DNA of 64,000 nt from Seison nebaliae (taxonomy: Eukaryota > Rotifera > Pararotatoria > Seisonacea > Seisonidae), in contig JALJEE010000927.1 in assembly GCA_023231475.1 (NCBI GenBank), forward strand, positions 62,001-126,000, given 5' to 3'. Below are positions 48,061 through 59,443 of the stretch, piece by piece. Made by a program: the position numbers and the translations under genes. The notes under the pieces were generated by a model. That model searched no databases, was not told the origin of the DNA, and saw only the letters and a list, made by a program, of their open reading frames with translations. Position 1 is the first letter of the stretch. Each line of letters opens with the position of its first letter.

Positions 48061-51000
48061 CATAAGATTAATATAAATATATAAATAATAAATAATATCA
48101 ATATAAAAAATTAAAAGATGAACGATTATGTATAATGGTGGCGAACGATAAACATTCAAATGCAAAATATTCATAAACAACGAAAGAAGGAAATCTTATA
48201 AAAATTTGGCTTGGATTCGTTAATATGTTCTAAAAATCCCAAATAAAATGATTTCCGTAATTCAAAAAAAGAATTAACATGAAGAACATGGTGAAACTTC
48301 AATTTTTCTTTAGTGGTCAATTGATTTCATAAAGCTTATACGAATATAAAATAGAAACTATACCGTACATTAACAGAATGAGTAAAATCACAATTCTACA
48401 TATACCTTTTTGCTTGATAATTTTATCGATATAAATTCGAGATAAATTTAAAAAAATGACATCGATGATAAAAAAAAAGTAATTATCTGTCAAACTTATG
48501 TTGGAACTTCATATTGATAATACACGAACGTATTTACTTAGTCTCTCACGATTTGTATAAATTACGAATATAAATTTTTGTTTTTTTTTCAAAGGTAATA
48601 TATTAAAAAAAAATGAAAATCATTTTTTAAAATCAATAACATAGTATTGATTTAATATTGATTAACAAATAATTGATCACGATTAAATTTGAAAAAAGAA
48701 GGACGAGAAATGAAAAATGATATTCAATTTGGAAATATATTTCAAATAAAGTTTTGCGGTGAATAACAGGTTTTGTAGAAAGAATTAAAAAATTGATACA
48801 AACTTTTAAAAAAACGACCAGTCTTCTGAACATCGATATGTTTCTTGTTGATTTACGAGGAATGATTCCTATTTTTTAACGTTGTTGTTGTGAATGGATT
48901 ATTTGAGGCAGCTAATTTACATGATTCTCTCTTAATGATTTATGAATTGCAATGTCAAATCCACGATATATTCAATAAAAATGCTTCTTTTATATTTGTA
49001 TTTTTCTATCACTTAGTGACAACACGTTGGTTCGAAGATTGGGTTAAAATGAATACGAATTGACGAATGTTAACGAACAAATAAATTATGAAGTATATCA
49101 GGAAATTCGTGAAACGCATTAATAATAGGAATAAACTGTTTATACTCTTCTCATCCATCGATGGAGAAGGTGTAGTGAAAGGAAACTAGTGATTATTGAG
49201 GAAAATTGGAAATAATTTAAAATAATTTAAATACACTTGCACGAACAAATAGGTATAGTTGATGAAAAATCGATGAAATTGGAACGAAACTTGTTAGATT
49301 ATTGAGAACTCAAATGAGACGTCGTTATTCAATGAAACGGTACAGAACTGAATATTATTTTTATATGCATCAGTAGTATTCTTTGAGGATGTAATTGAAC
49401 TATTATTAAAATGGATCTTCTTATTGTACAATTAAAATTCAATCAATTGACATATGGCTTCATAATTTCAATATTTCTATTTCTCATCATTTCAACATAA
49501 ATATTATTCGTATTAAATTCAACAACCACCATAATATAGATATCAGAAATTATTGATGAGATCGATGAGTGCAAAAGGAAAAGACTTTCGATAGAAATTC
49601 AAAGAATATTTCTAATAAAATCGTAATTCCATTAACGAACTAAGGAATGATTTAGAAGACGTTCTTATCTAATACCAATCAAATCTAACCAACAATTGCA
49701 TAATCCATCAAAATTAACTGACTGATGTCTTGGTCATACAAAATCCTTTTTTTAAATTTTATCGCCCAAATTTTTTTTGTTAAATCATTTGTCATATTAT
49801 ATTACAAAAGTTGAAGATATGCAAAAAAACCTTTAGAACCAGCGTAGAGAAACCATTTTTAATAAAAATAGTATTCCTTTTTGTAAATTATTCTAATTGT
49901 AATTATTAGTTGCGTCATATATTGTATAGAATTGATTAGAGATGTAACGTATTATAATTTCATATGTGGAGAATTTTTTGAAAAAACTTTTCAAAAGGTA
50001 TCACTATTTACCAGAATTCCTTACCAAATCCGATCACAAAAATTATTTTTACGAATTCCTTATCAGATTGTTTAAAACATTCCTTATTCGAAGTCGAATA
50101 TTAAATTACGATTTCAGTGACTTATTTTGGTGGGAAAGATTATGTTTGAGATTCTCAAATTTTACTTCGTTTCATGAACATATTTTTAGACATGGTGTCA
50201 CAGTCGCACATAGAACATTAAATGAAAGTTTTACAAATATAAAATAAAATGAATAACTTACCGTAACTAACTTACTTCATAACTAACTTAACATATTAAG
50301 GAATAACTTAATTTTGAGAGATGTGAGAAGAGAACTAATATAGTAAAACGAATTGATCACTTGGGAATTAATCGAACAAATAAAAATAATTAGTTGACCT
50401 GAATAATGATAATGATAATGGGAAATAATGATTAGAATTAAGAAAAGGGATTTATACTAAATCTTCTTCTATTAGACCTTCTACTCTTCTATTATATTAA
50501 TGATAAAGTTAAGTAGGAATAGTGCAGGAAATTAGATATATCTTCTTATCTTCTACAAGTAGATTAAATTGTTATTGGAATTATATTTATTGGATTATAG
50601 TACGATATTCACAGTAGATTACAGTTACAGGATAGTCGTGCGATTTTGTTTTTGTTAATAATAAGAATAAAATTTAGAAAGATCTGAAGAATTTCTGATA
50701 TTAGCTGAATTGAAAGGAACACAAATGGCGTCCACACCATCTCACCACAACAAATGTTGACATTAATTTTCACCAAGGAAAGGAAAAGAATATCGAATAT
50801 GCTTGCTTCCATCGTGAAAAGAGAATATGTGTATGATCTGATAATACAATTGAATATAAGACTTTTGAGATTATGAAGAAGACGAGAACCATTAGATGAG
50901 AGGAGAAACCAATAGGAAAATGTAATAATTCCACAAAATGAAAATTAGAATAGAAATGTTCTCGATGCTGATGATGTACAGACGTTATTATTTTTTACAG

Positions 51001-53486
51001 CGATTCTTGTGACAACATAGAATCACAATGAGGAATAAATGAAGAAACAATAAATCTCCACAATAACATTCACTACTAATTCCTGAGAATTGTGAAAATT
51101 GAAGATAGTACGTAGAAATGGATGACAGGGAACCTTTTCAAATAATCTGGTGAAAGATCGGTGGAAGTAAATCCCGTATATAAGGACAATTGACGATTAA
51201 TTCATATAACACGACAAACGGTGAAATGTGTTCTTTTGATGATATTCTCTTTAATACCATTCTATGAAGATTTGAAACTTATGGAAATATTGTTGACGGT
51301 ATCATCTTGCGACATAAAAACAACTTCACTTATTTTTTCACTTATTTTCTTTTAGCTTTTATCGAAACTTTTATCGAAACTTCAATTAACTGGTAAACAA
51401 CAAAATTTAGACTGGTTCGTTTTCATCACGTTTTCGTAAAATTTCACTTTCATAACAGAACGATTAAGGATTATCAACTTATAACTTCAAAAAAAGATTT
51501 GCATATTGTTAAGAAATAGAACAGAAGACATCCAGAAATTCATCATCCAAATTATCCCAAAATTGTCATTACCCAAAAATGTGTCCGTTTAAATAATCAC
51601 ACCATTAATTTCCGAAGTCAGATACATATTATCCTTTTAACATTTTTTGTATTATTCTACTGTTTTATCTTCTTTTATTCACCGATTCTCTACCATTCAC
51701 CCAATTAAAATGAAACCATAAAGACATTATTGACAAATATATTTTGTTCAACACCAAATCATAATTTTGATGATGTCAACGCTAATCATGGAACTTCGTC
51801 AATATCCGGAATACATAATGTTGTATATAAAGAGATGGAATGACGTTCATTGGAATATTTCAATAACCACAAAACATTTCATCACATTCTTCTTAATTTA
51901 ATTCAGATAACAGTCAACTGTTCGTCAGTTAGTTCATACAACTCTTTTGTATATAACCATATAACATATAACCAACAGGTTAGGAAAATGGGAATTTGAT
52001 GGAATAGTATTATATATAGAAAACTGGAATATAGATAACATCGATTGTACGGTTCTATTTAGGTTCTGCAATTCTTTGGACATGTATCAACTGTAATGTC
52101 ATTGGAATTCTTATTAAAATAAATATGCGTTGATTTCAAAGATGGAGAAATCTTATTGGAAAATCCCAAAAATGTGACGATATTCTTCTTATCGTTAAAG
52201 ATGGTAGTAATTTAATTTAGGATGCCTGTTAACTAATTAACATCAGTAGTGAAATTGAAATCTTATGAGATACATTCTTATGTTTCATTTCCAAACCGAT
52301 ATCATATTTTGATCGATATTTCGTATTCTCTTGTATGGACGGACTGATGAAATGACGAATGAAATTTTGAAGACACTCTATCTATCTATCTATTTTTTAC
52401 AATACTTTTCTCCCATCGTTCTCGAACATCATTCTTCACAACCATTATATTTTCAACTTTTTTCTAAATACCACAACATTTTTATACGCGAAGACAACCA
52501 TCAGAAATTTTATATACCATGTGATTTCATTATTACTTTAGGAATGATGTTATATAATTCGAATTGTATCCTCAGAAGGTCGAATCTAATTCAAAATTCT
52601 TCTTTCCCTTTTACTCGATATTTCACTTAATAATTTTTGGTTTGTTTTGTCAAATTTAAAAGTGTCTTCACATTCAAATATTAATAATTGGAATTTCATC
52701 GATACTGATGGGAAAAAACCATATATGACGGTAAATCTTTCCCCACATGAAAACAAGATAAGAACTCAATTTTTTGATAACCTGTTGATGTTTGTGGGAA
52801 AAAAGAAAATTTGATAATGATAGAGAATAATCGATTTATGGATTATTCACCGCAAAACAATATTTGTACATATTTCCAAAATTGAATATCATAAAAGAAA
52901 GAGAATGGACAAGAAAAATAAGAGAATTTTTTTTATAATAATTTCAACATACAAAAAAGATGATTTGAAAAGAAAAATCAGGAGAACAAAATTCAATGAG
53001 CACAAATATATATTGATTAGATAAATCTTATATGATATGCACACACATGAATTTAATGGAATTGAAAACTATAAAGTAATTAATGAAGAGGATAGATGAA
53101 ATTAAGAAGAATCCATTATGATAATTAGATCATCGTTTGCAATTCAATAATTTCTTTGATTAAAAAATAAATTACACAATCAAATGAAAAGTATATTTTT
53201 CTTACCAGAAAAATTTCATAATAATTCAATAAAAATTGAAGGATTATTGACGAGACTGGAAGAATGAAGAGCAAAAATAATAAGAGAAATAATTGTAATA
53301 AGAGAAATGACTTCGGATATAAATAGAACAGAGTGGAGAAATGATGAAGATGATATAGAACGATAATATAATTTGTTATTGTTTCCATATATATATATTA
53401 TGATATATTTATAGGTGTGCGCGTTTGTATGCAAGATAATGACGGTGATAATGAAATTAGATGAGATATAGATGAGATATATGAGT

Positions 53487-55971
53487 CTAATAATTTGGGG
53501 GTCGATGCATCATTGGACGAGACATCATTGATGGAGGCAATTGTGCAATCAATTCATACCCATCATCTGGCTGCTGCATCATCATTCCATTATGGAACGA
53601 TTTACGATCCACATGTGCCACGTTCATTGGAGGCATGTCCATCGGATTATTACTAATAGAACTCATCAAATGAGTAGGAACTTCGTTTGATGGTGGAGGC
53701 ATCGGATTATTTCTATTTGGCATCTCGCAAAATGGTCGAACGGTAGCATTTCTATTCATCATAGCGAATGCATCTTCATTCATCATTCGCTGAACAAAAA
53801 AAGTATATGGAGAAGAATTATTATTCGTTTCGTTCAAAAATTATTTCTTTTCAAAATCTCACTCACACATTAACTCGTACTGGATTTAATTTTCAATTAT
53901 CACAATTCAAACTTTAATTTTCTTAGACTTATTATTGCTATCTAATTTATCCTCTTAATTCACTCTCATTCAGAATAAACAAATGAAACATTTTATATCA
54001 TGTTTCTTAATGATCATAGAGATATCGATCATAAAATGAATGTGAATTCGAAACGTTCAAACCAATTTCTATTTAAAGTCTTTAATTGAAAAATGAACTT
54101 TCAAAAGATTTCAATAGAATTGATTGAACGAAATTATAAATTGTGATTCGAATTATCAATTATTTTCAATTATCGATAATTTGATAAAACTCCAAAAAAA
54201 ACTTCTTATTACTAAAATGATATAGGAATTATTCACATTAAAATATGTGATATCTCCTTCTCCTCTGAATATATAAGTAGAAAGTCTTAATCAATCAAAA
54301 TATTCCGTTGATGATTGCAATGAACATCATAGATATATTAATTAATCGTGAAGAACATATTAATTTCGATAATAAATCGAATAGAATCTTCTTGTTTAAA
54401 TACTTAACAGAATATTTCATACACACTCAAATACTTTCTTATTTTCATAATTGAATGAACTTATTATCCACAACTGGAATTCACACAATAATCAAATGAA
54501 AAATAACCCCGTCCATTGGCATTGAATTGTTCACCATATCGAATGGTTGATATTGATTATTACCATTATCCATTGAATGCATCATCTCTTCAATATTCTG
54601 TTTGGAATTCCTTGAAAAAAGAAAAAATAAATAAAATTGAAATAAAAGTAGAATTACAAACTTTAATATTTCACTTGTCTTATTCACTTCATGTCCTTGT
54701 TGTAAATCTCTTAATTGATCTTCTTTCTTCTTCAACTCTTTTCTCAACATTTTAGTATGATGATTCATTATCAATTCAGTCATTTCCATCTCTAATGCAT
54801 TCCTCTCCAATTCGATATGTTTCTTCACACGATCAATCATCGATTTTTCATCGTTATCCAACTTTCGCCATCTAGCAGCAATTTTAAATTCTAGACTATT
54901 CATCCCAGCAAATCGAGGTGATTGTTCTCGATCCTTCTCAAATTCAGGTGTTCGATCGATCATTTTTTCAGAATAACCATCTTCGAATTCAGACATATCA
55001 TATTTCTCCACTTGTACTGGCCGAGTGGAATTAGTTAAGAGAAAGAATCCTTCCGTACATTTCCTTATTGCTTGAGTACATGAACTTTTCTTGTCAAATT
55101 CGACAATTCCTTCACCAATTGATTTTCCTTTATCGTCCACTTTCACTATAGCTCGTTCCACTTCCCCAAACATACTAAACGCTTCTTTCAAATATTCTTT
55201 TGAAACGGAAACTGATAAATTCTTTACCAAAATCGACGTGGAAGATAATGCGAATCTGACTGTTAACGTTCTTCCTTTAAACATACAACCATCCATTACA
55301 TCGATGGCCGTTTCAGCTTCTTCTCTTGTTCGCAGTTTGATGAATCCATATCCCTTCGAACTGTTGAGATAAGCTTCTCCCAAATCACCAAATGGTGCAA
55401 ATAACGCTTTGAATTCATCTTCGGTGACATTACTCGATAATCCGCCAATAAACAATCGATATCTATTAGAAAAATATCGTTCTTCTGATGCATCATTGGA
55501 TGATGTTCGTTTCATTAATTTAACATCTAATTCCTTTCCATTTTGTGTGATGAATTGATAATTATTAATTCCATTCATCAATTTCTTATGATCCATCTTC
55601 TTATTATTTCCATTTTTCATATGTGTATTTCCCGATGATTCCACTTTTAATTTCTTCAGAGGAATTATTCCATTATTCTCGTCTCGTCCATTCGATTGAA
55701 TATCCTTCTCACTCTGAATATTATCGCTACTCCCATTCTTCTGATGTTTCTTACCATTCATCTTCTGATGCTTATTGATACTATTTTGACGAGTTTGTTC
55801 TTCATTATTCTTGTTAGTCTTATTATTTCCATTGATAGCTTGATAACTAGTATTAAAAGATGTTGCCGCTGGTGGAAACGAATCACGTTTACGCATCGAT
55901 TCCGTCGAATTAACAAACCGGAATCCTTGTACTCCAGGAAACGCACGATTCTCTCCTAAATGTCCATACAT
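53487..55971 (-). CDS. DBHS-family RNA-binding protein (NONO/SFPQ/PSPC1, NonA-like)
   Basis: A nuclear RNA/DNA-binding dimer of the family that builds paraspeckles and acts in transcription and splicing. Three exons: from 55971 to about 54662, then to 54508, and 53789-53487; introns 48 and 718 bp, the last being the largest confirmed intron in the window. RRM1 is at about residues 171-242 (YRLFIGGLSSNVTEDEFKAL, KGYGFIKL). RRM2 follows at about 246-325 (SILVKNLSVSVSKEYLKEAF). The NOPS region (RPVQVEKYD...PRFAGMNSLEFKIAARWRKL) and a long coiled coil come next. This RRM-RRM-NOPS-coil order defines DBHS proteins. The N-terminus is Asn/Lys-rich with KKLKV, and the C-terminus is Met/Pro/Asn-rich. 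Vertebrate paralog assignment is not meaningful. Confidence 0.93.
53790..54507 (-). other. 718-bp last intron of the DBHS gene
   Basis: Starts GTTATT and ends TTGTTCAG. It is AT-rich with no open frame of interest. It stands out because nearly all other introns here are under 80 bp; retention would end the protein eight residues into the intron (VIFHLIIV). Confidence 0.7.
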
Positions 55972-56504
55972 ATCTACACAATGTATTATAAATACGCTAT
56001 TCTCTCAAAATGAAATGAAGAAATCGAAAAATATCAAATGTACAAAAACGAATTTTCTATTTGTATAAAGCAGAGAAGTAAGTTATCCGTACGTTAGTAT
56101 CTCGTGGATAAACATGGATCACGTATTTCTTATTGACTTCTTTCCAGTTGCCAATGCATTCATTTGCTCAAAAATCATAAACAAATTCTAAGCCTATTTA
56201 TCCACCCGATGTGCATGTACGTTTCGTCATCAAAACTATTTCACATAGATGATTCATTGATTGAACTTCATCAAGTTCCTTCAAATAAGAATCTGGTTAA
56301 ATATTAAAAATATTTGAAATTAAAAGTTTAAAAGTTAAGCTTCTAAAAAATTGATATATAAATAACACAAATTAAAATTTTGATAAATTATCATGAAATT
56401 TGAAATTGAACCTAAATTGTTAATTGGAAAAACTTGTTGTCAATCAATTTAAGATTAGGTGAATATAGAAAAGTTGTTTTTAATTATTTCAATTAAAAAT
56501 TTAA
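55972..56504. other. Upstream of the DBHS gene
   Basis: AT-rich sequence expected to contain the DBHS promoter and 5' UTR. An AG at the -2 position before the start region leaves open a non-coding first exon. Confidence 0.5.
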
Positions 56505-56594
56505 TGCCCCGGGTGAGGATCGAACTCACGACCTTCAGATAGCTTATATTTTTGATTATGAGACTGACGCGCTAACCAACTGCGCTACCGAGGC
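56505..56594 (-). tRNA. tRNA-Met (CAU, elongator type) with a 16-nt intron
   Basis: Read on the minus strand, the acceptor stem GCCTCGG pairs with CCGGGGC and is followed by discriminator A. The D arm is GCGC/GCGC, the anticodon stem TCAGT/TCTGA, and the T arm contains GTTCGATCC, which also serves as the B box; GTAGCGCAGTTGG-type sequence gives the A box. The loop reads CTCATA, and 16 extra bases (ATCAAAAATATAAGCT) interrupt it after position 37, the canonical tRNA intron position. Removing them restores CTCATAATCTGAAGG, matching animal elongator tRNA-Met and not the initiator. Encoded without CCA, as in eukaryotic nuclear genes. Confidence 0.93.
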
Positions 56595-57083
56595 GATAAT
56601 TTAATGTAGAAATTCGTACTAAATAGTTAATTATTCAAAATCGAATACTAATATAACACATCCGAAATTATTAATAGTTCATAATTAATAATTTTTTCTT
56701 TATCCTGGCGGAAATTTTAATAATAAATAATATAATAAATTGCTTTTAAATTAATTAGACAAATTTACAACTCAATATAAAATATTCAATGGAGTTGAGA
56801 TGAATGAATGATAAAGCAGCGTTAGAGTTGTGATTGATGCTAAATTAAATTATAAATTTGTATAAAAAAAAGAATGAAAATTTTTTTATTTTCAATTCTC
56901 TTTCACTTTCCACTTTCGTATGGTTTCGAAATCGAACATTTAATGACTTCATTTGAACATTTATAGGGAATTGACTAAACATCTCTTCTAAACTGTTATA
57001 TTTCACAACTAACATCTAAAATATCAGAACGGTTGATTGAGAATTCTTTACAGAAACTGGCGAGCGCATTCAAAAGGTTTGTT
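56595..57083. other. Between the tRNA and the PKA gene
   Basis: AT-rich; probable promoter and 5' UTR of the kinase gene. The frame is open for 17 codons upstream of the chosen ATG but has no ATG there. Confidence 0.5.
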
Positions 57084-58148
57084 ATGGGAAGTAACACTTC
57101 CCATGACTCGAAAGGGTCAGTGGAACTATTTTTTCAGAAGAAATTAGAAACAATGAAAAAAGATTTTGAAGAGATTTGGATGAAAGATCAATGTTCTAGA
57201 GAAAGTTTGAGAAGTTTCGAACCGTTAAGAACGATTGGTGCTGGTTCGTTTGGAAGAGTGGTTTTAGCTAGGCACAAAGAGAACAATATATTTTATGCTC
57301 TGAAAATGATGGATAAAGAGAAGGTTGTAAAAAGAAAACAAATTGAACATACTTTAACCGAAAAGAATATTCTTTCTGCTATAAAAATGGATTTCATTGT
57401 TACCCTTCATTATTGTATGCAGGATAGTACGACTTTATATTTCGTCCTCTCTTATATACCAGGTGGAGATATGTTTAACTATCTTCAGAAAGTAGGTAGA
57501 TTAAATGAAGATAATGCTAAATTTTACGCATGTCAGATACTTTTCGCTCTAGAATATTTACACACACTCCAAATCTTATACAGAGATCTTAAACCGGAGA
57601 ACGTCATGTTAGATAAGAACGGTTATATTCGTTTAACTGACTTAGGTTTTGCTAAGCAAGTTACTGAACGTACTTGGACTTTATGTGGTACACCAGAATA
57701 TTTAGCTCCGGAAGTTATTCTCTCGAAAGGTTATGGCAAATGTGTTGATTGGTGGGCATTCGGTGTGTACATTTACGAGATGACTGCTGGATATGCACCA
57801 TTCGTTTCTGATGAACCTATACAAATTTATGAGAAAATTGTTTCTGGAAAAGTAACTTATCCCACACATTTCTCCACTAAACTCATTCATTTACTTTGCG
57901 GTCTTTTGGAAGTGGATGTAACAAGAAGATTAGGTAATACTCATCCAGGTGTAGCTGCTATTCGGGGTAACAAATGGTTCCGTAAAGTTGAATGGATTAA
58001 AATTTATCAACAACAAATACCACCTCCATATGTTCCATTAATAACTTCAGAAACAGACACATCGAATTTTGAGAAATTTGCAGAAAAAGAAATGACAAAT
58101 GCGACTACTTCCAATAAAGATTATAAAACTATTTTTGCCAATTTTTAA
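57084..58148 (+). CDS. cAMP-dependent protein kinase catalytic subunit
   Basis: An AGC-family Ser/Thr kinase, the effector of cAMP. A single uninterrupted exon, 354 residues (human PKA C-alpha 351). The start MGSNTS fits an N-myristoylation signal, which supports this ATG. Visible elements: glycine loop GAGSFGRVVLAR, catalytic Lys in FYALKMM, catalytic loop YRDLKPENVM, activation-loop TWTLCGTPEYLAPE with the PDK1-site Thr, and PIQIYEKIVSGKVTYPTHFS. The magnesium-binding DFG is DLG here (LTDLGFAKQV). The C-terminal hydrophobic motif ends IFANF instead of F-x-E-F. Overall it is more divergent than PKA-C usually is between animals. The lack of introns contrasts with its neighbours and could mean a retrocopy, though the frame is intact. 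PRKX-type kinases are less likely given the full C-tail. Confidence 0.88.
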   Translation: MGSNTSHDSKGSVELFFQKKLETMKKDFEEIWMKDQCSRESLRSFEPLRTIGAGSFGRVVLARHKENNIFYALKMMDKEKVVKRKQIEHTLTEKNILSAIKMDFIVTLHYCMQDSTTLYFVLSYIPGGDMFNYLQKVGRLNEDNAKFYACQILFALEYLHTLQILYRDLKPENVMLDKNGYIRLTDLGFAKQVTERTWTLCGTPEYLAPEVILSKGYGKCVDWWAFGVYIYEMTAGYAPFVSDEPIQIYEKIVSGKVTYPTHFSTKLIHLLCGLLEVDVTRRLGNTHPGVAAIRGNKWFRKVEWIKIYQQQIPPPYVPLITSETDTSNFEKFAEKEMTNATTSNKDYKTIFANF

Positions 58149-58371
58149 GTTCATAAAATATCAAATTATCACTCGGATACCTTCCTAATCATTTCAATTC
58201 TTTCCCGTAAATTTTTTATTTTCACAACTTAATGTCATTAGTCCAAAGATCATCTTCAAATTGTTTATTTATTTTTATCTCTTTTATAATTTCAGGTTAC
58301 TTTTATTTCTTATTATTATTATTTTATTTTCATTCATTGAACATTCACACGAACAATAGTAATCGGTCGAA

Positions 58372-59166
58372 ATGATAAAAACGGTTTTGATTTTCAATCG
58401 TCATGGGAATATACGCTTCTTCAAAACATTCACACCTATCGTTAGTTCATTGATAGATTTATTATGTAAAAGTTAAATGTGAAAAGGATGTAAAAAATCG
58501 AACAAAATTGAAACAATATTTATATCTTGAAATCAATAAAAGAACGAGAGACAATCCTTTATTTTTTCATATACCCAGGTTATTATTCTAAATATTTTAT
58601 GTTCTGACTCTAGAATTTTTCAGTTCTGAATTTTATGAAGAAGAAGAAGAAGTATTGACTGTTATTTATCGAAAATTTGCTACATTATATTTCGTATTCA
58701 TTTGTGACGATTCTGAGAATATATTATCCGTCATCGATTTCATACATGTTTTTGTTGAAGTTTTGGATAATTATTTTAATAACGTCTGTGAATTGGATAT
58801 CGTATTTCATTTCAATGAAGTTCATAATATTTTTCTTTGTTTATAATATATTTCTTATTCTTCACTTTATTCTTCTCAGGTACATGATATATTTAAAGAG
58901 ATTGTTCATAATGGAATAGTTATTGATACATCGGTATCTAATATATTGGAGAATATAACAGAAGAGAAAAATAAGGCGGCGAATGAAGTTACTTTTTCTT
59001 TCGAAATTTTTTAATGTATTTATCATAAATTTAGTCATCATTAATGATATATGGGAAAGATAAAATTGATAAAAATCAATCAATACGGAAATTTATTGAA
59101 CATTCTCCTTATCAGGTGGAAAAGAATTATGCATCAATAGTTCGTAAAATTCGAAGTAAATTGTAA
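58372..59166 (+). CDS. AP3S1: AP-3 complex subunit sigma
   Basis: The small subunit of the AP-3 adaptor that sorts cargo from endosomes to lysosomes and related organelles. Five exons (58372-58440, 58487-58578, 58624-58819, 58880-58987, 59035-59166), introns 45-60 bp, phases consistent, 198 residues (human 193). Matches along the length: MIKTVLIFNRHGNIRFFKTF, EINKRTRDNPLFF, VIYRKFATLYFVFICDDSEN, DFIHVFVEVLDNYFNNVCEL, DIVFHFNEVHDIFKEI and VHNGIVIDTS. The ENVCELDL-like core and IYR.YATLYFVF identify sigma-3 rather than sigma-1 or -2. The last exon is divergent. Confidence 0.95.
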
Positions 59167-59443
59167 AATAAAATAATACTTAATTTCAGTTTTATTTAAA
59201 CAATTAAGAAAAAAACGTAAAATTAAATTTCTGTTAATTTTATAAGTTTTTATATATCTGTAAAATGTTTTTATTTTTTTTTCTATTGTAATTAAGCTTC
59301 AGATTGAAAAAGAGAAAAAACGTAATATAAACATATAATATCAGAGAGCTGATGAGAGAGAAAAGAATAATTTAATTTTAATTGAATTGAAGCTTTAGAA
59401 ATAAGAAGTTCGATAATTTTCTATTTATCCTAGTTTTCTCTTA
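59167..59443. other. Intergenic, AP-3 sigma to membrane orphan
   Basis: 277 bp, AT-rich. Nothing seen besides expected 3' and 5' UTRs. Confidence 0.6.

Larger units (their letters stand above)
47413..53486. other. Gene-poor stretch upstream of the DBHS gene's 3' end
   Basis: Six kilobases with no convincing intact gene, the largest gap in the window. It holds a degenerate tandem repeat (47602-47748), a disrupted coding remnant (47860-48180), runs of A and T, and short AT-rich frames such as 49966-50247 and 50812-50609 that show no domain. Small multi-exon genes could be missed here. Confidence 0.45.

Noticed and set aside
49966-50247. 93-codon frame in the large gap
   Set aside because: Phe/Leu/Arg-rich translation typical of random AT-rich DNA; no domain and no splice partner.
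57033-57083. Upstream in-frame extension of the PKA gene
   Set aside because: The frame is open for 17 codons but starts with TTG, not ATG. The ATG at 57084 gives MGSNTS, an N-myristoylation signal as in other PKA catalytic subunits.
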